Assembly (NCBI GenBank): GCA_938048505.1
Contig: CALIUX010000048.1
Span: 1 to 13,307 of the forward strand
DNA from: an uncultured Pseudomonadales bacterium
GTDB lineage: Bacteria; Pseudomonadota; Gammaproteobacteria; Pseudomonadales; Cellvibrionaceae
Reading direction: 5' to 3'
DNA length: 13,307 nucleotides
Below are positions 7,161 through 13,307 of the stretch, in pieces (position 1 is the stretch's first letter; every line of letters starts with the position of its first letter). Under the pieces are notes generated by a model that saw nothing but the letters and a program-made list of their open reading frames with translations, made no database searches and was not told the origin of the DNA. The translations under genes were made by a program, and so were the position numbers.

Positions 7161-7793
7161 TTAAATCGGTGCGCGTTCATGCTCAGGAACTAGCTCTACT
7201 GCACGTACAACACGCCTAACGCCTTTGGTCGTGCTGGCAACCTCTGCAATGGCAGCTGCCTCTTTTTCGGTTAGTAGGCCCATAATGTAGACGATGCGGT
7301 TTTCGACAATGATTTTCACGCGGTTAATTTCTATTAATTTTTTCTTAACAATCTTGCCTGTGATTTTTGTTGCAATCCAATTATCGTTTGTGCGTGAAAA
7401 AATGGTCGACTTGCTCGCAATTTGTATCTCATTATTAACTTGTCTTACTGCTGTCATGTCGCGCGCTATGGCACCAGCTACTTCGCGCAACTGCTGATTT
7501 GGCACTTCCCCTGTCAGCAAAACAATTCCGTTGTAGCTTGCGACATTAATATTGGCCTTTTTGAGTTTGGGGTCGGCTTTATCAATATTGACCTTTAAAT
7601 GCCTTTTGATTTGCACATCATCAATTTTCTCGCCTCTTGATCTTTGACCTGGGTCTTGGTGAACAGGGCTTTTATGTGTAGCAGATAAAAATTGTGTGCA
7701 GCCTGATAAATTAAAGCCGCTGATCAAGAATGACAAAATAAGTAAAGCGCGTACAAAACGTATGGCTTTCTGATAAGAAGAGGTGAGATACAT
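7161..7793 (-). CDS. dolP: DolP (YraP), two-BON-domain outer-membrane lipoprotein
   Basis: This 210-residue protein matches DolP, which binds anionic phospholipid, sits at the division site and outer membrane, and supports envelope integrity and BAM function in E. coli. The signal ends in LSGC, with Cys32 lipidated and Thr at +2, consistent with outer-membrane sorting. Two BON domains follow, at about 58-126 (ending VNNEIQI) and 137-205 (starting NDNWIATKI). Trp139 corresponds to the Trp in the lipid-contacting helix of the second BON domain of E. coli DolP. The linker after the Cys is longer and more polar than in E. coli. The ATG lies two bases after the diaA stop. A GGAG (7799-7802, minus strand) inside the end of diaA gives a 5-base spacing, so translation is probably coupled. 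Last gene of the lpoA-yraN-diaA-dolP series. Confidence 0.92.
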   Translation of the reverse strand: MYLTSSYQKAIRFVRALLILSFLISGFNLSGCTQFLSATHKSPVHQDPGQRSRGEKIDDVQIKRHLKVNIDKADPKLKKANINVASYNGIVLLTGEVPNQQLREVAGAIARDMTAVRQVNNEIQIASKSTIFSRTNDNWIATKITGKIVKKKLIEINRVKIIVENRIVYIMGLLTEKEAAAIAEVASTTKGVRRVVRAVELVPEHERAPI

Positions 7794-7795
7794 GA

Positions 7796-8383
7796 TTACT
7801 CCATACCAAATAAGTTGTGGTCAATAAGGTCGCATAAACAATAAAGCGAAAGGAGGTGGATTTCATGAATCCTGCCTCGCGAATCAATGTCGGCTCTGAG
7901 TTCAATATCGTGATTGTCTAGTAGGCTAGACACGTCGCCGCCATCGCGCCCAGTGAGTGCAATAACATTTAAGCCTCTTTCATGCGCGGTGGTCACTGCC
8001 TGAATAAGGTTAGACGCGTTCCCGCTACTGGTAATCACAACCAGCGTGTCACCTTCTTGCCCGAGTCCCCTAATAGGCTTTGCGTATACTTCGTTATAGT
8101 GAGCAGGTGTGACCATTGCTGTATAGCTGGCCATGTTGCTACCTAGCCAGATGGCCGGCAGGCTGGGGCGTTCCTTTTCATAACGGTCAATCAAAGCGGC
8201 TGAGAACATTTGCGCTAAGGCAGAAGAGGGGCCATTACCACAGACAAGGATCTTACCTTCGTGTAGTAATGTTTGAACTAATGCATCGGCGGCTTCTTCA
8301 ATACGAGGAATAAGCACTTCACCAACATTCATCTTTGCTTCGATGCTGGCTTGAAACATTTCATAGGTGCGTTGCGATGACAT
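7796..8383 (-). CDS. diaA: DiaA, SIS-domain DnaA-binding initiator protein
   Basis: This 195-residue protein is the expected length for DiaA (E. coli 196). It has one SIS (sugar isomerase) domain: ILVCGNGPSSALAQ at about 45-58, then TLVVITSSGNASNLI, then VIALTGRDGGDVSSLL. In E. coli, DiaA tetramers bind DnaA and promote ordered assembly at oriC. The C-terminus LCDLIDHNLFGME keeps the Leu-Phe pair that in E. coli DiaA contacts DnaA. It resembles the GmhA heptose isomerase family, but the operon position (yraN before, dolP after) and the tail point to DiaA. The His next to the first SIS loop in E. coli (AQHF) is Met here, which does not matter for a non-catalytic role. The ATG at 8383 has only a weak Shine-Dalgarno. 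A 104-base gap without recognisable features separates it from yraN. Confidence 0.9.
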   Translation of the reverse strand: MSSQRTYEMFQASIEAKMNVGEVLIPRIEEAADALVQTLLHEGKILVCGNGPSSALAQMFSAALIDRYEKERPSLPAIWLGSNMASYTAMVTPAHYNEVYAKPIRGLGQEGDTLVVITSSGNASNLIQAVTTAHERGLNVIALTGRDGGDVSSLLDNHDIELRADIDSRGRIHEIHLLSLYCLCDLIDHNLFGME

Positions 8384-8487
8384 GATAATAGCTTCTTGGT
8401 TATTGTTCGGTGTATAAAATGTTTAGTCGGTACTACAGTATTTAGTTAATGCATTGTGTTTAGCAGCCAGTACACCGTGTCGCTAGC

Positions 8488-8844
8488 TTAATGGCTAATA
8501 AATGCATTGGGCAGCCATATAATACTCTCAGCGTTTAAGTTAATCATACCCATGACATCAAAGCGCATGGCGGTTGTATGAGGTAGGCGCTGGCTGAGCA
8601 TGTAATGCTGGGCTGCACAGATGATTTTTTGCTGCTTGGTTTGGTTGACCGATTCAACGGGGTTTCCAAAAGCAGCATTTTTTCTATTTTTTACCTCTAC
8701 AAAAACCCACTGTTCATTATCTCGAAAGATTAAATCGATTTCACCGAGCTTGCAGCGGTAGTTAGAGGTTACATACGTTAAGCCTTGCTCCTCTAAATAA
8801 TGTTTTGCAATGGCTTCTCCGGCTATTCCAATGGTGGTACTCAT
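8488..8844 (-). CDS. yraN: YraN family protein (UPF0102, nuclease-like fold)
   Basis: This 118-residue protein matches the UPF0102/YraN family, which has a PD-(D/E)XK/Holliday-resolvase-like fold but no settled function. The core motif is visible: GEAIAKHYLEEQGL, then GEIDLIFRD (GEID acidic residues), then FVEVKNRK, with PVESVNQTKQQKI and RFDVMG following as in the family. I chose the ATG at 8844, because GGGAG (8853-8857, minus strand) lies 8 bases upstream. The in-frame GTG at 8853 would put that site directly against the start. It sits between lpoA and diaA as in E. coli. A role in DNA processing is inferred from the fold only. Confidence 0.88.
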   Translation of the reverse strand: MSTTIGIAGEAIAKHYLEEQGLTYVTSNYRCKLGEIDLIFRDNEQWVFVEVKNRKNAAFGNPVESVNQTKQQKIICAAQHYMLSQRLPHTTAMRFDVMGMINLNAESIIWLPNAFISH

Positions 8845-8852
8845 TACCTTCA

Positions 8853-8857
8853 CTCCC
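8853..8857 (-). promoter_or_regulatory. Ribosome binding site deciding the yraN start
   Basis: GGGAG on the minus strand stands 8 bases before the ATG at 8844. It overlaps the alternative GTG at 8853, which argues for the shorter protein. Confidence 0.5.
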
Positions 8858-8917
8858 TGTGTTTAATGGCGGATTTTGAACTGTTATGCTCTATTGCGTT
8901 TTATTTTGTTGCGAACT

Positions 8918-10897
8918 TCATTCTTCTGGCGGTGCATCGGCAGGTGAATGAAATAGGTGTGGACGTCCTTTTTTAAACATCGCCCATTGTTGTTTACGTA
9001 AAAATTGTCGTTGGCCGTTTAAGGATAAAATGCCAATTTGCCCCCAAAAGCGGGCGTTTTTGGATTCTTGCAATTGCATCAGACGAGGGTACAAGTAATA
9101 GGTGTCTACACCTAGGGCGTATAACCTTTGCATGCTAGCGCTCAAAGGACGATTGGCTGTGACCAAGCTTTTTTCCGGTGAATCTTGAAAAAACCAAGGC
9201 AGGTGACTGAACTGAATACCATTGAGGTCTGAGTCGTTACCGGCGCTGTTACCTTCATAAATACGGCTTGTGCTATAGATAGGAATACGGCCCGCGTAGT
9301 GGAATGCAAAAAGTGGTTTGATCTGGCGGCCTTGGCGGGGTTTGGCCATCAAAAAAATCATATCCACATCTTTGCGTGGCCTAGGTTCGAATTTGAACCC
9401 TCCGATGTGACTTTGAAGTTGTTTTGCACGCCGTTTGCTATCGTTAATGCGCATAGCGTTTTCGATAAGACCTGATAATTCAGGGTCGGAGCTATACCGT
9501 GTAACACCGGCAATGCTCCCCCCCAAAGATTGCCAATGACGCGTAAAGGCCTGTGCTGCGCGTTCACCCTGTTGGCTGCTAGGCACCATAATCAGGGCCG
9601 TTTCTTTACCGTCTTTATGGGCACGTTCAGCAGCCTGAATCGCTTCGTCTTCAATACCGAGGCCAAGTTGGAATAGTTGCTTAGGTGCATGTACGCCTTC
9701 AGCAATATTGTTTAAACCTAGCGTGATGACTGGCAGTTGTGGCCGTAAAGCGAGCTGATCAATATCTTTTTTACTCAAGGGGCCGATAACCACTTCAGCG
9801 CCTTCGGATATGGCTAGATCATAGTGCGCATTAATGTCACCCTCACTGACGTCATAAAAGGCTACATCGGGCACGGTTCCGCCTGCCGCTTGATTCGTAT
9901 AGTAAGCGGCCATAAAACCATCACGAATCGCAGAACCGGCTTTACCTAATTTACCTGAGGTGGGCAGTAGTACGGCAACATTATTGGGCTGATTGTTGAC
10001 AATGTCGGCAATCAGCGCAAGATCAGCGGGAAGAGGCCGGTTAGCAGGGTGAGTACTCCATTCTGCCTGCCATATCTGCAAGGCACTATATTGCTGGCTG
10101 ATGTTACGCTGATTATCTTTACTGACGACGGCAAGCGTATACCAGCCTTCTTCAGTCGTTTTACCATTTTGTTGGTTTTTTTGTCGTGCTTGCTCAAGCT
10201 GTTCTAGATCCAGCTCCATGAGCGTCATCCAGATCAGCTCTTGGTTAATCTGCTGATCTGGGTGTTCGTCAAGTGAGCTTACAGAACTGGACTGAGCGCT
10301 GATGGGTTGAATGCCCCCATTCAAAATACTTGCCGAGGGTCTGCTTAATACTGTGCTTTGCGCACGATCGGTATAGCCTGATGTTTGCTCGAGGACTTCG
10401 GCAAGTTCAATGCGCTCGGTGATACTCATCTCCCATTCGCCTAAATCGTAATAGAGCTCAGCACGATGCGCGCGAATCGGCAGTAATGACGTAGGGGGTG
10501 AGGGCATCCTGAGTAATGCATGAACGCGATCACTTTCCAGAAGGCCTTTGGCTTCATAGATATTTTGCGTTTTAATAAGGGCGTGGCTTTGAATATGTGT
10601 ATGTTTGACGTAGAGTGCGTCGCTCAAAGGTTCTGCAGGTACTGTTTGAACAATAGCTAATGCGCGTTGAGGGTTGTTAGCTCTAAGAAACGCTTCTGCT
10701 GCAATCAGTAATTGCTCTGACTTTTTTACGCCCTGCTGCTTTAATGCTTGGCTGTACAGCTCTTCTGGTGTTGCGGCAATGGCTGAGCTGCCTTTTATGC
10801 TTGGCTCTTTAGTTGGCGAGCTTTGGCAGCCGCTCATTAGCATGCTGACTGAGAGTAAACTCGATACAACGAGGGGGCTGAACCAGTGCTTTTTCAT
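8918..10897 (-). CDS. lpoA: LpoA, outer-membrane lipoprotein activator of PBP1A
   Basis: This protein of about 659 residues matches LpoA (E. coli 678), the outer-membrane lipoprotein that reaches through the peptidoglycan to stimulate the synthase PBP1A. The signal ends LMSGC, with the lipidated Cys at residue 24 and Gln at +2. An N-terminal TPR-like helical domain runs to about residue 280, containing AEAFLRANNPQRALAIV and RAELYYDLGEWEMS. The C-terminal domain from about residue 300 has the periplasmic-binding-protein fold typical of LppC/LpoA: VAVLLPTSGKLGKAG, then VIGPLSKKDI, then PVITLGLN. A Ser/Gln-rich segment at about 169-209 interrupts the helical domain. It is the first gene of the yraN-diaA-dolP operon and divergent from rsmI. 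The ATG is used here; a GTG lies one codon upstream (10900), and AAAGG fits either start. Confidence 0.93.
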   Translation of the reverse strand: MKKHWFSPLVVSSLLSVSMLMSGCQSSPTKEPSIKGSSAIAATPEELYSQALKQQGVKKSEQLLIAAEAFLRANNPQRALAIVQTVPAEPLSDALYVKHTHIQSHALIKTQNIYEAKGLLESDRVHALLRMPSPPTSLLPIRAHRAELYYDLGEWEMSITERIELAEVLEQTSGYTDRAQSTVLSRPSASILNGGIQPISAQSSSVSSLDEHPDQQINQELIWMTLMELDLEQLEQARQKNQQNGKTTEEGWYTLAVVSKDNQRNISQQYSALQIWQAEWSTHPANRPLPADLALIADIVNNQPNNVAVLLPTSGKLGKAGSAIRDGFMAAYYTNQAAGGTVPDVAFYDVSEGDINAHYDLAISEGAEVVIGPLSKKDIDQLALRPQLPVITLGLNNIAEGVHAPKQLFQLGLGIEDEAIQAAERAHKDGKETALIMVPSSQQGERAAQAFTRHWQSLGGSIAGVTRYSSDPELSGLIENAMRINDSKRRAKQLQSHIGGFKFEPRPRKDVDMIFLMAKPRQGRQIKPLFAFHYAGRIPIYSTSRIYEGNSAGNDSDLNGIQFSHLPWFFQDSPEKSLVTANRPLSASMQRLYALGVDTYYLYPRLMQLQESKNARFWGQIGILSLNGQRQFLRKQQWAMFKKGRPHLFHSPADAPPEE

Positions 10898-11029
10898 CAC
10901 GCGATAACCTTTCCGCTTGTGCTTAAAGTATTCATTGAAACGTCGCCATTGAGCATTTTACGGTACCCATATCTGTACAAAATCGGTGTTTACTGACCTG
11001 ATTTATTATATTGAATCTACCCCACTAAG

Positions 11030-11055
11030 GAGTGAGCGTTAGGCAACGCTCACTC
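11030..11055. promoter_or_regulatory. Perfect 11-bp stem-loop in the rsmI leader
   Basis: GAGTGAGCGTT (11030-11040) and AACGCTCACTC (11045-11055) pair completely around an AGGC loop. It lies 15 bases before the rsmI ribosome binding site, in the 180-base gap between divergent lpoA and rsmI. No T-run follows, so it is not a classic terminator. A leader hairpin affecting mRNA stability or translation, or an operator, is possible. The rest of the gap holds TATAAT-like elements on both strands (for example TATAAT on the minus strand near 11015) but no complete promoter I could defend. Confidence 0.45.
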
Positions 11056-11070
11056 ACATCATAACCTTAT

Positions 11071-11074
11071 GGAG
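11071..11074 (+). promoter_or_regulatory. Ribosome binding site deciding the rsmI start
   Basis: GGAG stands 6 bases before GTG at 11081. The in-frame ATG at 11069 overlaps this site and has no Shine-Dalgarno of its own, which favours the GTG. Confidence 0.5.
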
Positions 11075-11080
11075 CATAAT

Positions 11081-11956
11081 GTGTCTGACCCTACCGATTC
11101 GGGTACTCTTTTGGGTACGCTGTATATTGTGGCTACACCTATTGGTAATTTAGGCGATATGGTACCGCGTGCTATCGATATTCTCCACAAAGTCTCTGTG
11201 ATTGCAGCAGAAGATACGCGCCATAGTGCTAAGTTGTTACAGCATTTTGGTATTCAGACGAAAACCATGGCCTATCACGACCACAGCGATGATGCTCGAG
11301 TGCAGGCTATTATTGACCGGCTTGTACGTGGCGACAGCATTGCCTTAATCAGTGATGCGGGAACCCCTTTGATTTCTGATCCCGGTTATCGCTTAGTACA
11401 TGCTGCCAGGCAGCAAGGTATTCGAGTTGAGCCGATCCCAGGTGCGTGTGCGCTCGTAGCAGCGTTGAGCGCGAGTGGTTTGCCCAGTAATCGATTCTGC
11501 TTTGAAGGGTTTTTGCCTGCTAAGAATGCTGCAAGAGAACAGGTGTTGCAGAGCTTAATGAGTGACCCGCGCACACTTATTTTTTATGAATCACCGCACC
11601 GCATTGAGGCCAGCCTGCAATCTGTAATGACTGTTTTGGGTGGACAACGAGAAATTGTGGTGGCCCGTGAAATCACAAAAACGTTCGAAACCTTCTTAGC
11701 AGGTACTGTTGCGGAGGTAATACAGATGTTGGCGTCGGACCCTAATCAAAAACGGGGTGAAATGGTTTTGATGATACGCGGCTTTGAAGAAGTAAAAGAA
11801 AAAGCGATTGATGCAGATGCAGAGCGCTTGCTTGGCTTATTGTGTGAAGAGCTACCTCTTAAAAAAGCGGCTGCATTAGCCGCTAAAATAACGGGCTTGA
11901 AAAAGAATGCACTGTATCAATATGGTTTAGAGATGTCTGGTAAAGGGGCGCGCTAG
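11081..11956 (+). CDS. rsmI: RsmI, 16S rRNA (cytidine-1402-2'-O)-methyltransferase
   Basis: RsmI uses S-adenosylmethionine to 2'-O-methylate C1402 in the decoding centre of 16S rRNA, together with RsmH, which methylates the same base at N4. The protein (291 residues from the GTG, 295 from the ATG at 11069) matches the family length (E. coli 286). It has the tetrapyrrole-methylase-like fold motifs: LYIVATPIGNLGDM, then AAEDTRHS, SDAGTPLISDPGYRLV, PGACALVAALSASGLP, FEGFLPAK, LIFYESPHRI and KGEMVL-like RGEMVLMI. The C-terminal helical part ends ELPLKKAAALAAKITG with KKNALY, as in E. coli. It is divergent from lpoA, the conserved gammaproteobacterial arrangement. The GTG start is chosen on the ribosome binding site. 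Confidence 0.95.
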   Translation: MSDPTDSGTLLGTLYIVATPIGNLGDMVPRAIDILHKVSVIAAEDTRHSAKLLQHFGIQTKTMAYHDHSDDARVQAIIDRLVRGDSIALISDAGTPLISDPGYRLVHAARQQGIRVEPIPGACALVAALSASGLPSNRFCFEGFLPAKNAAREQVLQSLMSDPRTLIFYESPHRIEASLQSVMTVLGGQREIVVAREITKTFETFLAGTVAEVIQMLASDPNQKRGEMVLMIRGFEEVKEKAIDADAERLLGLLCEELPLKKAAALAAKITGLKKNALYQYGLEMSGKGAR

Positions 11957-11988
11957 GTTTTTGGGTGAATGCTTTTAGTCGATGCTTT

Positions 11989-12026
11989 TTTAGTTAGTAC
12001 TTTGTTAGTTAGTGCTATTTGTTAGC
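11989..12026. repeat. Imperfect TTAGTTAGT repeats between rsmI and the GIY-YIG gene
   Basis: TTAGTTAGT followed by ACTTTG, then TTAGTTAGT followed by GCTATTTG, then TTAGC, form short imperfect tandem repeats in the 104-base gap between two convergent genes. They lack a GC-rich stem and look like simple-sequence drift; no convincing terminator was found in this gap. Confidence 0.3.
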
Positions 12027-12060
12027 TCTTTTACGTGAACGCTTTGATAAACATAATTGG

Positions 12061-12351
12061 TTAATCCTCGTTGCAGATGAGCAATTCTTTTTGGGCTTTA
12101 GTCATTTTTTTAATCGCGTATTCTCTTTGGTAAGCTTGCTGCTTACTAAGCTCTTTCTCTGAGTAGGCTAGAGTCAGTGGGCGCCTGCAGCGCGTATATT
12201 TTGCGCCTTTTCGGTTGCAATGATTATGCTCCTGAACGCGCCGATTAAGGTCAGTCGTAACGCCCGTGTATAAGCTGCCATCAGCGCAGCGCAGAATATA
12301 AATTGCCCAGCTGGGTTTGGGTTTCGAGAGCTCAGTTTCATTGCTTGTCAT
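12061..12351 (-). CDS. GIY-YIG domain protein, YhbQ/UPF0213-like
   Basis: This 96-residue protein consists almost wholly of a GIY-YIG nuclease-type domain. SWAIYILRCADGSLYTGVTTD (residues 14-34) holds the variant IYI...YTG core, followed by LNRRVQEHN with the catalytic-type Arg37. Then come KGAKYTRCRRPLTLAYSE and a helix with REYAIKKMTKAQKE supplying the conserved Glu. Length and wording match E. coli YhbQ, a small stand-alone family with reported or presumed nuclease activity but no clear pathway. In E. coli yhbQ lies a few genes from dolP, so the neighbourhood is also in keeping. The first 13 residues are polar and probably disordered. The start has no clear Shine-Dalgarno. It converges with rsmI. 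Confidence 0.87.
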   Translation of the reverse strand: MTSNETELSKPKPSWAIYILRCADGSLYTGVTTDLNRRVQEHNHCNRKGAKYTRCRRPLTLAYSEKELSKQQAYQREYAIKKMTKAQKELLICNED

Positions 12352-12446
12352 AGGTAATCTATGCGGTTCTTTTTATATGCCTTAACCTGTCTTGTAATCT
12401 GATGTTGAGAGTCAGGTTTGCCTAAGTAGCTGATCACAGTCGCTTG

Positions 12447-13307
12447 CTAGCTTGCAACTTTACGGAAAAGCCATTCTAAAGGGCCAGTTTTGAAATATTT
12501 AAACCACATAACACTAAACGTAACCCCACAAACACAAAATATTAATGCGCTGAATAATGAAAAATTAATTGTTTGCTTTACTAGCAATCCCATAGATTCA
12601 AGAATCCCCATACCTAAAATGACATGAGCAACATACAAGGTTAAAGATAATTTTCCTGTCTGACATAACCACTTATGTATGTTGCTTTCTGGAAATGTAT
12701 CAGAAAAATATAAGCAACCTATCAGCACTATTACAGCGGAGCTTCCAGCAGAAATAATGTATTGCGGTAAAGGAGGAATGATAGACGTTGAAAATAAAAA
12801 TCTCACCTCATCGTTTGTCATTTCCAGTGCAGTGCCATCTCCGATAGTTAGTCTGATTATATAAAATAAACTCTCGGTGATAATCAAAGTTATTACAGCA
12901 CTTAAGAGCAATCTTTTTCTTGTTGCCTTTTGAGAAAGGTCTTTCCTGCCCAACCACATACCGAATATTAAAAAGGCAGTCCAAGGAAATATTGGGTGAA
13001 AACCGTTAAACACTATATGTCGAACCATTCCATCAAACGACCAAAAATTTTCATAGGTCAAAGATGCCCAATTCCAGTTTTGTTCGTAATTAAAAAACAG
13101 CATTAAGCTAGGGAATGCTAGCATTAGCATTATTGATAATAGCAGCAGTGTTCTGTCATTAAACATAAAAACAACAGAGGCAATTAAGAAATAGAATCCG
13201 TAGAAATGTAGGATATCTGCTTCCCAGATTGGTGTATATAGAAGCCCTATGAATACCAGTAATAAACCACGTTTTATAAGTGATATACGGCCTTTAGAAA
13301 TAGATAT
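12447..13307 (-). CDS. DUF418/acyltransferase-like multi-pass membrane protein, N-terminus beyond window
   Basis: The reading frame is open from 12447 through the right edge, so at least 286 residues are present and the start is outside the window. An internal ATG at 13166 is not the start, because the 47 codons upstream are clearly coding: RGLLLVFIGLLYTPIWEADILHFYGFYFLIA, here broken as RGLLLVFIGLLYTP then IWEADILHFYGFYFLIA. That wording, with FHPIFPWTAFLIFGMWLGR, GKLSLTLYVAHVILG and a terminal GPLEWLFRK, matches the DUF418 / heparan-glucosaminide-acetyltransferase-like membrane family. At least seven hydrophobic segments are visible. Members are thought to move acyl groups across or at the membrane; the substrate here is unknown. 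Sampled lines are about 28-35% GC against 55-63% sampled in rsmI and lpoA, hinting at a different origin. Confidence 0.75.
   Translation of the reverse strand: MSISKGRISLIKRGLLLVFIGLLYTPIWEADILHFYGFYFLIASVVFMFNDRTLLLLSIMLMLAFPSLMLFFNYEQNWNWASLTYENFWSFDGMVRHIVFNGFHPIFPWTAFLIFGMWLGRKDLSQKATRKRLLLSAVITLIITESLFYIIRLTIGDGTALEMTNDEVRFLFSTSIIPPLPQYIISAGSSAVIVLIGCLYFSDTFPESNIHKWLCQTGKLSLTLYVAHVILGMGILESMGLLVKQTINFSLFSALIFCVCGVTFSVMWFKYFKTGPLEWLFRKVAS

Noticed and set aside
7796-8383. Phosphoheptose isomerase (GmhA) instead of DiaA.
   Set aside because: The SIS fold is shared, but the yraN/dolP neighbours, the C-terminal Leu-Phe and overall wording fit DiaA better.
11957-12060. Possible RNase P RNA (rnpB), which lies near rsmI in some gammaproteobacteria such as pseudomonads.
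   Set aside because: The gap is only 104 bases and shows no conserved rnpB core; the 180-base lpoA-rsmI gap is also too short.

Overview
The window looks like part of a gammaproteobacterial chromosome, probably from a free-living, marine-type heterotroph. The gammaproteobacterial call rests on LpoA, a lipoprotein family largely restricted to that class, and on the gene order rsmI <> lpoA-yraN-diaA-dolP, the same as in E. coli (yraL <> yraMNO-yraP). The heterotroph/marine part is an inference from the TonB-dependent nutrient receptor and moderate GC. No phage, IS element, CRISPR array, tRNA or rRNA was recognised, and no gene-free stretch exceeds 183 bases.

Left region (1-5340, + strand): a TonB-dependent outer-membrane receptor, an exported adenosine deaminase, and a lipoprotein of the 'purine nucleoside permease' (NUP) family. 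The NUP protein has nucleoside-phosphorylase-like motifs and no membrane-spanning segments after its signal. Together they look like a small locus for capturing and processing purine nucleosides outside the cytoplasm. A hairpin separates the first two genes. Two strong hairpins lie after the third, where it converges with the next minus-strand gene.

Middle region (5356-6977, - strand): a PAP2-family membrane phosphatase followed two bases later by an MJ1255/VC2487-type glycosyltransferase. This is probably a two-gene unit acting on a lipid-linked sugar or phospholipid; the substrate is unknown.

Envelope/replication operon (7161-10897, - strand) with divergent rsmI (11081-11956, + strand): LpoA activates the peptidoglycan synthase PBP1A, YraN is a nuclease-fold protein of unclear role, DiaA is a SIS-domain partner of DnaA, and DolP is a two-BON-domain outer-membrane lipoprotein. 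RsmI methylates 16S rRNA. The rsmI leader contains an 11-bp perfect stem-loop.

Right region (12061-13307, - strand): a small YhbQ-like GIY-YIG protein, then an AT-rich multi-pass membrane protein (DUF418/acyltransferase-like). The latter is open through the right edge, so its N-terminus is outside the window.

The most noteworthy system is the receptor/deaminase/NUP cluster. The rest is mostly conserved housekeeping with a few unexplained structural elements.
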